Counted from the stretch's first letter, positions 12,448 through 22,375 are shown. The stretch: DNA of 64,000 bases from Sycobia sp. Sy_11 (GCA_018907035.1 JACCIC010000052.1:3007501-3071500), one strand, 5' to 3'. Translations and numbers: made by a program. Notes: generated by a model from the letters alone, not told the origin.

Positions 12448-13745
12448 TCAGGTATGTGAATAAATTTTGTGAAAAATTGTGAATAAATATGTGAATAAAT
12501 TTATTGTGAAAAAATGGTTACAAATGAATTATTGAAAGTATTGACCATTGGCCATCGCTAGCTACAACTTTTTCCCATCTTTCTGGCAACATACGAATCC
12601 CGTTGCAAAAAAATTCGACCGGTTTGGCCTCTATCCAGTCATCCACCCATTTTTTGGCTTCCTCGTAGGAATGGAAGTGCTTGTCAGCCAGGCCATGCGT
12701 CATCGATCTGAAGAGATGGTAATCAGACGGAGCAACGTCTGGATTATACGGCGGGTGGGGTAGGACTTCCCATTTGAGCGTTTCTAAGTATGTTTTCACC
12801 GGCGGTGCAACATGTGGGCGAGCATTGTCAAGTTGCAAAATAACTTTGTCGTGCCTGTCGGAGTATTGTGGCCGTTTTTCTCGCAGTGCGCGGCTCAAAC
12901 GCATCAATTGTCGTCGATAGACCTCGCCTGTGATCCTTTCATTCGGTTTCAGAAGCTCATAGTAAACCACACCTAGCTGGTCCCACCATATACAGAGCAT
13001 GAGCTTGGCGCCATGAATATTTGGCTTGGCCGTCGATGATGATGCATGGCCGGGTAGTCCCCATGATTTTCTTCGCTTCGGATTATAGTAACGTATCCAC
13101 TTTTCATCGCCAGTCACGATACGATGCAGAAAACCCTTTCTTTTATGTCGCTGAAGCAGCTGTTCGCAAGTGAAAAAACGCCGTTCGACGTCTCTCAGCT
13201 TCAGTTCGTACGGCACCCAATTTCCTTGCTTTTGGATCATTCCCATGGCTTTCAAACGCTTGGAAATGGTTGTTCGGTCAACTCCCAATGCTTCAGCAAG
13301 TTCTTCTTGCGTTTGACAAGAATCTTCATCAAGCAAAGTCGCCAATTCTCGATCTTCAAAGATTTGCGGCCGCCCGGAACGCTCCTTGTCTTCCACGTCG
13401 AAATCACCGCTTTTGAAGCGTCGAAACCACCCGCGCACACTTGAATCATCGACACAACCTTCTCCATAAGCCTCCTGAAGCAATCGATGCGTCTCGGCAG
13501 CAGATTTCTTCAAATTGAACCAATAAAGTGAAACTTCCCGCAAATGACGTCGACTCGGCTCAAATTTCGACATTTTCACGATATCAAAAATTTATGATGC
13601 GAAAAAATACTAACTAATGTGTTAGTATGGAATTGTTGACATATGAATAAGCTTTGATTATGACATATGTAACCATTGAATACTCGCACAGTATTGGTGG
13701 CGCCATCTCTTACAAAAAACGGGAAAGACTTATTCACACTCCTAA
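12448..13745 (-). mobile_element. Mariner element, mauritiana-type, copy A
   Basis: TA flanks at 12446-12447 and 13746-13747 bound a 1298-bp element. The 5' end (right, minus strand) is TTAGGAGTGTGAATAAGT, identical to the copies at 42206 and 46530. The 3' end (left) begins with the same TCAGGTATGTGAATAA but then diverges. Where the other copies have GTCTTTCCCG it has three spaced copies of GTGAATAAAT. The outer 16 or so bases survive, but the inner half of the 3' terminal repeat has been rewritten. Confidence 0.9.
12518..13573 (-). CDS. Mariner transposase (DD34D), copy A, open frame
   Basis: A 351-residue Tc1/mariner transposase that would cut and paste its own element at TA sites in the nucleus. 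The start is the ATG at 13573 (MSKFEPSRRHL); an upstream in-frame GTG is not needed, and Mos1-type proteins also start MSxF. Two helix-turn-helix regions occupy about residues 1-110. The linker WVPYEL is at about 119-124. The catalytic aspartates sit in TGDEKW (156), QLDNARPH (249) and PSDYH (284), the same positions as in Mos1. There is no internal stop. Compared with the 46702 copy, it has Asp to Tyr after WIRY, His to Leu just before the second catalytic Asp, and a 7-bp near-tandem insertion close to the end that shifts the frame and replaces the YFQ terminus by a longer tail. It is probably impaired, though open. Confidence 0.9.
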   Translation of the reverse strand: MSKFEPSRRHLREVSLYWFNLKKSAAETHRLLQEAYGEGCVDDSSVRGWFRRFKSGDFDVEDKERSGRPQIFEDRELATLLDEDSCQTQEELAEALGVDRTTISKRLKAMGMIQKQGNWVPYELKLRDVERRFFTCEQLLQRHKRKGFLHRIVTGDEKWIRYYNPKRRKSWGLPGHASSSTAKPNIHGAKLMLCIWWDQLGVVYYELLKPNERITGEVYRRQLMRLSRALREKRPQYSDRHDKVILQLDNARPHVAPPVKTYLETLKWEVLPHPPYNPDVAPSDYHLFRSMTHGLADKHFHSYEEAKKWVDDWIEAKPVEFFCNGIRMLPERWEKVVASDGQWSILSIIHL

Positions 13746-13747
13746 TA

Positions 13748-14009
13748 TAATAAACATTATTTTGGTATTGCACAATGATATTTCAACTCTTTAAAATTAA
13801 AGTATATTGTCCTGAGAATGGAGCAGAATATTTACTATGTACTGACATCGTACATACCAAGTGTACCGGTATGAAGTGATCGTCAAGATACACATGTCTT
13901 GATAAGAAATATTTATTGTGAATGAGCCGCAGTATTTTTATTTGGTTGCTATGACAACTGTCAAAGATATTTAGTATACATAAAGTCATTCAACAAACAT
14001 CATCTTATT
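13748..14009. other. Spacer between two mariner relics
   Basis: I see no gene. It may contain the eroded 5' end of the mariner relic that follows. Confidence 0.4.
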
Positions 14010-14475
14010 TTTCATCCTGCTAAAAAAGTCGAATTTTGTATCAGAAAGAGCTGATTTGCGGAAAGTATTAATTGTTTGTTTCCGTTTGAAGAAAAGCGCT
14101 GCAAAGTGACATAAAATTCTTGTCGGGGCATTTGGCGATCATGTTCTATCAGAAGCAATATGCAAAATATGGTTTTAACTGTTTAGAAATACTAATTTTG
14201 ATTTGAAAAGTGAAGAACGTGGAAAACCACCAAAAAAGCTTGAAGACGCTGAATTGCAACTGATATTGCATGGAGATGACAAATTTAGTCAAAAGTAAAT
14301 GACAGAAATGTTAAATGTTACACAACATATAATTTCTGACCGTTAACAAGCTATGGAAAAGATCCAAAAGTGCGGAAAAGGGTGTCAGATGAATTGAATG
14401 AAAGATAGATGGAAAACTAGATAAAGCAATTCTGAAAATTTTCTTCAAAGATCCAAAGGAAAACAATTTGAGTTT
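14010..14475 (+). pseudogene. Mariner transposase N-terminal relic (second mauritiana-type)
   Basis: Shifting frames give FRLKKSAAKSHKILVGAFGD, LKSEERGKPPKKLEDAELQ, MLNVTQHIISDR and MEKIQKCGKG, then SDELNER. This follows the order of the N-terminal half of Mos1-type transposases (helix-turn-helix, GRPxKxEDAEL, second helix-turn-helix, WVPHELNER). It ends before the catalytic domain, where Helitron-like sequence begins at about 14478. It differs clearly from the copies at 12.4, 42.2 and 46.5 kb, so it is an older, separate lineage. Confidence 0.75.
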
Positions 14476-14879
14476 ATGTTTGTACACGATAACCGAAAAA
14501 ACTACTGAACGGATTGTTCTGAAATTTGACATATAGATTCTATATAATCTTGAGAAGGACATAGGCTATGTTTTTTATTGAAAATCATTTTTCTTTCATC
14601 AATAAAATAAGTTAATGGTTTAAACAATCAGTTTTACCAGCGGTCATTAGGTGGCGTCTTGAATCACGAACATCTACTCAAAGTAGTCCGCTTAAAGTAT
14701 GAATACCAAGCCAGCTCAAACGAATGGTTATATCCAACGTTGGGATTTATATCCTAAAGAAGGACTGACGTTAATCGGTATTACCCTTTTTGTTCTTCAG
14801 GTTAATCTGACACTACTCTCACACCTTATGGATATCTTTTGTTTCTTGTGAATTTTATTTTCTCTTGCATGGCAAAACA

Positions 14880-14881
14880 TA

Positions 14882-14928
<47 letters not shown>

Positions 14929-15005
14929 TTCTTCGTCTTCTCTATAAAATAGTTGTGTATCCCAAATCATACTGAACATAATTTGTGACTACAAAGAAAG
15001 ATACG

Positions 15006-15060
<55 letters not shown>
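14880..15060. repeat. (TC)n and (TA)n tracts inside Helitron-like element 1
   Basis: A CT-rich tract at 14880-14935 and a nearly pure TA tract at 15008-15060. Both sit at positions conserved in the other copies of this element. Confidence 0.95.
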
Positions 15061-15951
15061 GTCACGAGGCTGCATCCGAAATGCGCCTCGTAAGCTGCGG
15101 CGTGTACATGTAAACACCGCGCGACCTCGACGCGGTGACCGGCCGCGAGTGAGGAGCAGTGAGAGGGGGGGTGAAGATTCGGCCCCGAAAGGAGAAGACC
15201 GCCCTCGCACCAAGGCCCGCGCCGTGTGTAACGACATGTCCCAGGCCAGCGAGGAGGAAGTGCAGGCGGATCGCTGCCGTTCTGCGTCGGCGAGTGATTG
15301 CGTGTGTCGTCCGGCGTCGACGCCGGTATTCCTGGGGGACGCCCTTTATCACACAGGTTAGTCTATTCGTGTGCGCCTTTGCGAGGCGTCCCGCCAGCGG
15401 GCGGACGAGTGTGCGTCAGAGAGATAGAGAGAGCGTGCGCGCGTATTGCGGCTTACGTCCTACGGGTTGTTCGTTGTAGGCGCGATAGCTTCGCGACCTT
15501 TAATTTTGTATGACGGGAGTCTGCGTTGTTGAATAAATCTCGTACATCATTAACACGTCCGCGTCTGTTTCTGTGCTTTCTTTCCTTTCTCCCTATCTGC
15601 TCCTATATTCCCTGCTTCTTTTCCAGCATCATGTCGATATTGAACGCAGGAACCCCCCGCTTCCGCGGGTACGGCAAAGTCTTTCCGCCGTACGATCTGA
15701 GCTTGCTGCGGACGTAGTGCTCGTTGCCAGAACACCGCGCACGAGAAAGGTGAGTAGGCTCGCGTATTCATGGGCCAACTTCTTTCTTTGTAACGGGCCG
15801 GCGCGTCGCGGCGCGCCGAGACACCGCTGTGGACGGGTGTAGATTCCCCACACGGCGAGATACAAGAACAACGTGGGTTCGCGCGGGCCGTACAGGAACG
15901 GTCGCGCGACGGTATTCGAACGTGAGTTCGCACAATCAAACCCACCCCATT

Positions 15952-15953
<2 letters not shown>
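15061..15953. other. GC-rich insert between two (TA)n tracts
   Basis: A roughly 890-bp CpG-rich block sits between (TA)n tracts at 15008-15060 and 15954-15993. Neither the LINE-carrying sister element nor other copies have it. On the plus strand it contains AATAAA near 15532 followed by pyrimidine-rich DNA, as in the R-U5 part of an LTR. Hairpins include ACGAGG/CCTCGT at 15063-15090 and GTACGGC/GCCGTAC at 15669-15693. Overlapping arginine-rich frames look accidental. A solo LTR or captured promoter DNA are both possible. Confidence 0.4.

Positions 15954-15993
<40 letters not shown>
15954..15993. repeat. (TA)n tract followed by (TATG)n
   Basis: Pure TA repeat, then several GTAT units to about 16040. 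Confidence 0.95.
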
Positions 15994-16006
<13 letters not shown>

Positions 16007-16109
16007 GTGTGTATGCATGTTGGTATGTATGTATGTATATATTATGTGTATATTATATTGTACAAATTATATATACACATTTTAAATACAGTTTCTACTA
16101 AGAAATTTT

Positions 16110-16689
16110 GTATTGGCGTGTACGACGGTGGATTACGATATCCCGTTGCCTTAAGACGATTTCTAAAGGTGGTTGTGTGTTCAGATGATAGCATGCGTAT
16201 GCGGGTGTCTGGGCGATTTCTACGGGAAATATTGTATTTACTTGACAAAAAACGACGTTCAGGTGTGAGAAAATCAACTTCTATGCAAAGATTCGTTTTG
16301 AGACGGTAAAATACGATATCTAGGTCTTTCCGAACGACTTTTACGGGCAGTATTGTCTTTAGTCGTTAGAAAGCGATGCTAGTTTTCTCGGGACGACTTC
16401 TACTGGGACTATCGTGTTTAGTTGGTAGGAAACGATCTTCAGGTATGTCGGGACAACTTCTACGGGGAGTTTCGTGTTCGAATGATAAAATACAATTTGC
16501 AGATGATTTGAAACGACTTCTATGGGGAGTGTCGTGTATACTTGGTGGGAACAATGTCCAGGTATGTCAGTATGTTATCCAGGTATCCAGTATGTCGACT
16601 TCTATGAAGAGTTTCATATTCTATCATTCGAACACGCACACTTCCAGTAAGAGTCGTCCTGGACACCTGGACATTCTATTCTACCTCCC

Positions 16690-16690
<1 letters not shown>
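16110..16690. repeat. 60-bp tandem array, orientation A
   Basis: Units of about 60 bp centred on CGACTTCTACGGGGAGT and a GTGTTCG...GATAGAA block. They are degenerate, and the same family as 17140-18500 but in the opposite orientation. Confidence 0.8.

Positions 16691-16693
<3 letters not shown>

Positions 16694-16741
<48 letters not shown>
16694..16741. repeat. (TA)n tract
   Basis: Pure TA repeat of about 48 bp. Confidence 0.95.
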
Positions 16742-16744
<3 letters not shown>

Positions 16745-16805
16745 ATAAAATGGCCGGTAAAATATCAACTTTTTGAAGTGAACGTTACATTGAAGCAGCT
16801 TTTTA

Positions 16806-17037
16806 TACAGAAGCGACGGTATATAAATTACGGTCAATTATTTATAGAAATATAGATTTTTATATATAGAGTACTTTTTACTTAGATATTATTGAATTGC
16901 TTATGAAATCGGTTAAATTCTTATCTTGGGCGAAGCCGAGATAAGCAATTCAATAATATCTAAGTAAAAAGTACTCTATATATAAAAATCTATATTACTA
17001 TAAATACTTGACTGTAATTTACCTAACGTCGCTTCTA
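16806..17037. repeat. Large palindrome at the joint of two Helitron-like ends
   Basis: The left arm, about 16806-16902, and the right arm, about 16939-17037, are near-perfect reverse complements (I count about three mismatches in the inner 80 bases). The spacer is about 36 bp and contains the element's terminal hairpin. This is where element 1 (plus) meets element 2 (minus). Confidence 0.85.
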
Positions 17038-17139
17038 TATATACAGTATGTATATACAGAATGTACAACCGTATTTAATACACACACGTATGCATATTAC
17101 ATACGTCTTCTATGAGGAAAATTATACTTTTGAGCTCGA

Positions 17140-18500
17140 GCGGTAAGAAAAGATGTCCCAGTGTCTTGATAGAGTATCATGTTCGTAATATAGAACATGT
17201 CTCGGGACGACTGCTATAGAGAGTTTTGTGTTGGGAAGGTAGAATACGACGTCCAGGTATCCCAGGATGACTTTTACTGGGAGTGTGCGTGTTCACATGA
17301 TAGAAAATGAATCTCTTTATAGAAGTCTATTTAACACTCCCCGTCGAAGTCGTTCCAAAACATCCCAACATCTGATCCCACTATCCAAACACGAAACTCC
17401 CCATAGAAGTCGTCCCGTCATACCTGGACATCGTCTTCTACCGTCCAAACACGAAATTCCTCGTGAAAGTCGTCCCGCCATACCTGGACATCGTTTTCTA
17501 CCGTCCGAACACAAAATTCCCCGTAGAAGTCGTTCAGGGACACCTGGACAGCTTATTCTACCGTCCGAACAGACAACTCCCTGTAGAAGTCGTCCCATCA
17601 TATCTGGACATCGTCTTCTACCGACCGGACACGAAATTCCCGTGTAAGTCGTCCCGTCATACCTGGACATCGTCTTCTACCGTCCGAACACGAAATTCCC
17701 CGTAGAAGTCGTCCCGTAATACCTGGACATCGTCTTCTACCGTCCGAATACGAAATTCCCCGTAGAAGTCGTCCCGTCATACCTGGATATCGTTTTCTAC
17801 CGTCCGAACACGAAATTCCCCGTAGAAGTCGTCCCGAAGCACTTGGATATCTTATCCCACTATCCAAACACAAACTTCCCCATAGAAGTCGTTCAGAGAT
17901 TCCTGGATAGCTTATTCAACCGTCCGAACAGACAACTCCCTGTAGAAGTCGTCCCATCATATCTGGACATCGTCTTCTACCGACCGGACACGAAATTCCC
18001 CGTGTAAGTCGTCCCGTCATACCTGGACATCGTCTTCTACCGTCCAAACACGAAATTCCCCGTAGAAGTCGTCCCGTAATATCTGGACATCGTCTTCTAC
18101 CGTCTGAACACGAAATTCCCCGTGGAAGTCGTCCTGTCATACCTGGACATCGTCTTTTACCGTCCGAACACGAAATTCCCCCTAGCAGTCGTTCCGTCAT
18201 AGCCAGATATCGTTTTCTACCAACTAAACACGATAGTTCCAGTAGAAGTCGTCCCGGGAAAACTACCATGGCTTCCTAACGACTAAACACAATACTCCCC
18301 GTAGAAGTCGTTCGGAAAGACCTAGATATCGTATTTTACCGTCCATACACGAATCTTCCCATAGAAGTTGATTTTCTCGTACTTGGACGTCGTTTTCTAT
18401 CAACTAAATACAATATTCCCCAGAGAAATCGCCTAGAGACACCTGGACATTGCATTCTATCATCCGAACACACAACTGCCTATAGAAATCGTATTGAGGC
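17140..18500. repeat. 60-bp tandem array, mostly orientation B
   Basis: Period of exactly 60 bp over 17340-18300 or so. The consensus includes GTCGTCCCGTCATACCTGG, ACATCGTCTTCTACCGTCC and GAACACGAAATTCCCCGTAG in order. The first few units (17140-17300) are in the opposite orientation, and the array flips at about 17310-17340. Because 60 is a multiple of three and the unit lacks stops in several frames, long repetitive open frames appear on both strands (20-residue periods). These are a property of the repeat and not evidence of a gene. Confidence 0.9.
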
Positions 18501-18602
18501 AACGGAATATCGTAATCAACCGCCCGTATACGACAATACAATATTTCTCAGTAGAAACCGTATTTAAAATGTGTATATATCTTATATACAATATAATATA
18601 CA

Positions 18603-18605
<3 letters not shown>

Positions 18606-18644
<39 letters not shown>

Positions 18645-18663
18645 ATGTATATATATATATATA

Positions 18664-18708
<45 letters not shown>
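18606..18708. repeat. (TA)n block
   Basis: About 100 bp of TA repeats with two short interruptions. Confidence 0.95.
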
Positions 18709-18714
<6 letters not shown>

Positions 18715-18898
18715 GAATCTTACATAGTTTCGAGATTGTTGATAAAGAAACCCATTTTGCCATTATTTCTTTTGTTCAAACTAAAAAAAGCATAGGCTCT
18801 TGTCACAATTCTGAAGTTATTAGAATGTATAAAAATAAAAATATAATTTGTCGTCACAAACTATATTCAGTATGATTTGGCATACAGAACCATTTTAT

Positions 18899-18944
<46 letters not shown>

Positions 18945-19088
18945 TCTCCCGTAAGAAAAAATAAAATTTACAAAAATCAAAAGATATCCATAAGGTGTAG
19001 GAGTAATGTCAGATTTACCTACAGAACAAAAAAGGTAATACCTACTAAACGTCACACGTCCTTTAGGATACGAATCCCAAAGTTGGAT

Positions 19089-19101
19089 ACGAGCATTCGT
19101 T
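19089..19101. repeat. 13-bp target duplication, left copy
   Basis: ACGAGCATTCGTT, repeated at 20418-20430, flanks the LINE. The host sequence reads continuously when the LINE is removed. Confidence 0.85.
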
Positions 19102-20417
19102 TTTTTTTTCACACCTCTCTAAGGGAGGTAGTGTCGGATTCATGGAGCCTTTGCTCGCATGCCTACCGACTAAAACCCCTCCCCACAGGGATTCCTACCC
19201 GGAGGTATCATTCCCTTTACCTGTTGGGATAAAATATTATAAAATGGAACGGTGTAGGGGGTGGGGGAGAAGGAGTGGGATGTGGAAAGGAGAGGAATTG
19301 ATGAGTTTAGGGGCTCTGCCTTCTTGGGGGCAGAGGCTTACGTACGAAAACGAAGCACGAAGTGGCCGGTAGTGGCTGATGGGATTACGGATCGTTGATC
19401 AGTTGGCAAGGCCTCCTGTAGCGATCCGTCGATTTAGGATGGATTCTACTCAGGGATTGGATTCCTGAGTTCGGGTGCTGTTTACTTGATTCTCTCAGAT
19501 TTTTGGCGAATTTGTGCGCGTAATCGTTGAGAGCAAGAAGGTTAGTTTCCTTAAGTACTTGAGTGTTCCTTAAGTACCAAGGGGTGTTCAGGGAAGAGCG
19601 TAGCAGCCTCATGTAGGTGCCTTGGAGTCCCTGAAGTCTTTCTAGGGGGATGGACCCCCAGATTGGGATGGCGTTTGTGGCAATGCTCCTGATCATGGTG
19701 GAGAAGGCTCTGGTCTTTGTTCTGGGTGACAGTGTTTTGCTATGGAAGAAAGGTTTGAGCTTTAAGAAGGCTTCTAGCATTTTGCTCCTGGTGAAGCGGA
19801 GGTGTTTGTTCCAGGATAGGTTCCTGTCGAACGTCACTCCGAGGTATTTGACCGATTGGCTCCACGGGATGGAGGAGCCTTTGATCGTTATTTTTGGAGG
19901 GGTGGGGTTTTTACGGGAGATGAAGATTGCATTGGACTTGCTCTCGTTGATGGAGAGTCTCCACCGTGAGTACCCGTTGATGAGGTGTGGAGAAATCTGT
20001 TTAGCCTTGAGGTGCTGTGGCAGATTGTTTTAGTGGCGTCTATGAGGGCAATATCGTCCGCGTAGTGTACTGTGGTAATTGTATCGTCTATGGGAAGCTC
20101 ATGGCAGAAAAAAGTAAAAAGTAGGGGGGAGAACTTAGACCCTTGAGGGACGCCGGCTGAGATGGCCTTTGGAGAGGAAAGGGAGTTGCCTAATCTAACT
20201 CGAATAAATCGGTCTGATAGGAACGACTTTATTATCCCGATCAAATAATGGGGGATAGAATTGGCAATGAGCTTGAAGACGAGCCCGTCATGCCATACCC
20301 TGTCGAAGGCTTGTTGGACATCTAGCAGCAGCATCGTTGTGTGCATCCGTCTGTTCATATTGTCAGCAATGAGTTCCGTAACTCTGAGAAGTTGGTGACA
20401 GGTACTGTGCCCTGTGC
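19101..20417 (-). mobile_element. 5'-truncated Jockey-like LINE with target duplication
   Basis: The minus-strand 3' end has an A tail (T run at 19100-19109) beside the left duplication. The 5' end stops abruptly inside the RT at 20417, beside the right duplication. Truncation at the 5' end, an A tail and a 13-bp duplication are the marks of target-primed reverse transcription. It sits inside Helitron-like element 2 and is younger than it. The 3' UTR is about 19110-19384. Confidence 0.85.
19385..20417 (-). pseudogene. Jockey-like LINE reverse transcriptase, C-terminal part, one frameshift
   Basis: It starts within the RT domain with GHSTCHQLLRVTELIADNM, then LLLDVQQAFDRVWHDG (catalytic block A), AGVPQGSKFSPLLF (block B) and VHYADDIALID (YADD active site). 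Near 20000-20030 the frame shifts. The continuation reads RWRLSINESKSNAIFISRK, VKYLGVTFDRNLSWNKHL and IPIWGSI, down to a natural stop at 19385. The catalytic aspartates are intact, so decay is slight and the insertion is fairly young. The endonuclease and ORF1 are absent because of the 5' truncation, so it cannot move alone. Confidence 0.85.
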
Positions 20418-20698
20418 ACGAGCATTCGTTTGAGTTGGCCTGGTATTAATACTTTAAGCCGACTACATTGAGTTGATGTTCGTGATTCAAGACGCCACGT
20501 AGTGGCCGCTGGTGAAACTGACCACTAAAACTGTTAACTTAATTTATTGTTAAAAGTAAAATTATTTTCAAGAAAAAATATAGCCTATGTCCTTCCCAAG
20601 GTAATATAGAATCTATATGTCAAATTTCAGAACAATCGGTTCAGTAGTTTTTTCGGTTATCGCGTACAAACAAAAACACGCTTTGTCTTTATAAATTC

Positions 20699-20736
20699 AT
20701 ATGATATGATATGATATGATATGATATGATATGATA

Positions 20737-20780
<44 letters not shown>
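20699..20780. repeat. (ATGAT)n followed by (TA)n
   Basis: Pentanucleotide repeats to about 20742, then pure TA to 20780. The same pentamer, or its complement CATAT, abuts the 5' end of the other Helitron-like copies at 34.4, 36.7, 38.1 and 49.35 kb. Confidence 0.9.
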
Positions 20781-20784
<4 letters not shown>

Positions 20785-20916
20785 AAGTGCGAATTACGAA
20801 GTAAGAAGAAAATAACTCGTAATTAAAATCATATTTATTCAAATATCCTTGTAAATATCACCACGAGGTAATTGTCATCGTGCATCTGCAGGGGTAAACT
20901 TGTAGGGACAAGAAAG

Positions 20917-21423
20917 CACAGAGGAATAGTTTCGACGATTCAGAGCCGGTGAAGCATTCAAGCCAGCCGGTCAAATCATGGAATTTATCGAGTTAGATCG
21001 GGATGTGGCATCTCGTAACATCGTCCATGACATGAGAGTTAGTCATCAAACCATTTTAAACTATCTGCAGAAGTCTGGATACAAAAAAAGGTTGATGTTT
21101 GGGTGCCACATGATTGGACGCAAAAAAACCTTCTGGACCGAATCAACGCCTACGATGTGCTGCTAAAACGGAACGAACTCTACCCATTTTTGAAGCGGAT
21201 GGTGATTGGCAACGAAAAATGGATCATATACGACAATGTCAAGCGAAAACGGTCGTGGTCCACGGCCGGCAGACCGTCCGAAATAGTGGCCAAGCCGGGA
21301 TTGACGGCAAGCAAGGTTTTTGCAATGTGTTTGGTGGGATTGAAAGGCAATCCAACATGAGCTGCTCCCATATGGCCAGGCGCTTAATTCTACCGACTAC
21401 TGTGAACCACTGGATCGCTTGAG
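20917..21423 (+). pseudogene. Mariner transposase internal fragment, duplicate of 23925-24431
   Basis: This 507-bp block matches 23925-24431 with one difference that I can see (G at 21305, A at 24313-24314). It codes FIELDRDVASRNIVHDMRVS, then after a frameshift VPHDWTQKNLLDRINAYDVL and IGNEKWIIYDNVKRKRSWS. The first catalytic Asp (GDEKW in active relatives) is Asn. No terminal repeats flank it. It was copied after the parent had already lost function. Confidence 0.9.
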
Positions 21424-21442
21424 ATTCTCCAATTCTTTAATC

Positions 21443-21466
21443 CGTACATCAAGAAATTGATGTACG
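21443..21466. other. 10-bp perfect hairpin with GAAA loop
   Basis: CGTACATCAA and TTGATGTACG enclose GAAA, a GNRA tetraloop. It lies just after the mariner fragment inside the LTR-like unit. Function unknown. Confidence 0.5.
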
Positions 21467-21524
21467 CGGTATAGCAGCTTATATTAATAAATATAAGAGT
21501 GGCTATGCCCAATACGCACAAACA

Positions 21525-22235
21525 TATATATCTTTATATATATATATATATAGGCAGATGAATAACAAACAATAAGTATTAGAACTAATATGTAATTAAA
21601 ATTAATCATAAAAAATAAAATAATAAGCTATTAATCGTGTAAATAATGATTAATCTCTGAAATTAAATAGAAATATAATAGAACTACGGTTATCCTTCTA
21701 AGTCGAACTAGAATATAGCTTGAATGGCCTGATTAATCCTTAGAATTAAGGACAGTAGAGATTTTATGATCAATAAGTATGCATTTTTATATTCATTTTC
21801 CGCAGATAAGGATTGTGAATAGAACTAATAAGTTATAAAAAACTACCATTTTGCATTTGTCATATAGTAAGATCAGATTGTATGACACTGAGAATTAAAC
21901 TTTTTCAATCTGAGATAATTAAATTTAATCGAATGTTACACGTTGACTCAAAATTATTTATTTATAGTTTTTATATTTTTCATACTTTTTATAGAGCTAT
22001 CCTTGAAGTTCTATGTATAATGTGTTTAGTTAGTTTAATTTTTTATTACTTAGCAGTTGAGTGGGTCAAAATAAGTCATACTCGTATTTCCATTTAATTA
22101 TAAACACTGCACATTATATTTACATTGATTTACAAATTAAACTGTATGTGTATGACATATATAGCAACTTTTTACATTTTAAGAAGACAATACTATTAAT
22201 AATAAGAAAAATACGATAAATAAAAATAAACATGA
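21525..22235. other. No recognised feature
   Basis: AT-rich DNA with a short TA tract at 21535-21553. The 71-codon frame at 21882-22097 matches nothing known to me. Confidence 0.5.
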
Positions 22236-22375
22236 GGAAGAGATAAACAATGTATTTTTTATGTTATTCAATATCACTCTGTTTATGTCATTGTGTCAAT
22301 CGGCCGAGATCATAACTTGAATTCGAATTACGAGATTACTAATCCGAGTGACGTCTGGGCATATTCACCCTTTCG
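22236..22375 (-). mobile_element. tRNA-derived SINE, copy 2, internally deleted
   Basis: It shares the tail (ATGTTATTCAATATCACTCT) and head (GTGTCAATCGGCCGAGATC, then a degraded B box) with the copies at 5611 and 39732. It lacks about 80 bp of the middle. Confidence 0.65.

Larger units (their letters stand above)
14478..16938 (+). mobile_element. Non-autonomous Helitron-like element 1
   Basis: The left part carries ATAACCGAAAAAACTACTGA and an ACATAGGCTATG block, which recur at 20.5, 34.5, 36.8, 38.0 and 49.2 kb. A (TC)n tract and (TA)n tracts follow, then a GC-rich insert (15061-15953), a 60-bp repeat array (about 16160-16690) and a 3' hairpin ATCTTGG-GCGAAG-CCGAGAT near 16925-16944. The related copy at 41163 ends in CTAG just after such a hairpin, which is the Helitron 3' rule. 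No Rep/helicase frame is present. The outer 5' end is missing, cut where the mariner relic ends. Confidence 0.6.
16939..20735 (-). mobile_element. Non-autonomous Helitron-like element 2, with LINE insertion
   Basis: Read on the minus strand from about 20735: AATTTATAAAGACAAAGCGT and the ATAACCGAAAAAACTACTGA block near 20650, the ACATAGGCTAT block, a (TC)n tract (18901-18940), a (TA)n block (18606-18708), the 60-bp array (18500-17140), then the 3' subterminal region and hairpin at about 16930. A LINE interrupts it at 19101-20417. The 5' side abuts (ATGAT)n and (TA)n. There is no coding capacity of its own. Confidence 0.6.
20781..21524. mobile_element. LTR-like unit (TG...CA) in (TA)n, carrying a mariner fragment
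   Basis: It begins TGTTAAGTGCG directly after a TA tract and ends GCACAAACA directly before TATATAT. TG...CA ends with 5-bp TATAT flanks fit a solo LTR, though flanking repeats in a TA tract prove little. Most of its interior (20917-21423) is a piece of a mariner transposase gene. Confidence 0.35.

Noticed and set aside
13124..13467. Antisense and shifted 71-106-codon frames over the mariner transposase (repeated at 42.5 and 46.8 kb)
   Set aside because: Shadows of the transposase gene that recur wherever it occurs.
15062..15945. Overlapping 70-131-codon frames in the GC-rich insert
   Set aside because: Present on both strands at once, Arg-rich, no domain. Stops are rare in GC-rich DNA.
17267..18269. 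Open frames of 91-126 codons with 20-residue repeats on both strands (also at 41582-42152)
   Set aside because: They follow directly from a 60-bp tandem unit that lacks stop codons. They appear in overlapping frames and both strands and have no start context or family.
17340..18300. CRISPR array, because of regular 60-bp repeats
   Set aside because: Whole 60-bp units repeat with no unique spacers, the array flips orientation and it is part of a eukaryotic transposon.
21443..21466. Transcription terminator hairpin
   Set aside because: No T run follows, and the sequence is eukaryotic, where such terminators are not used. Kept only as an unexplained hairpin.
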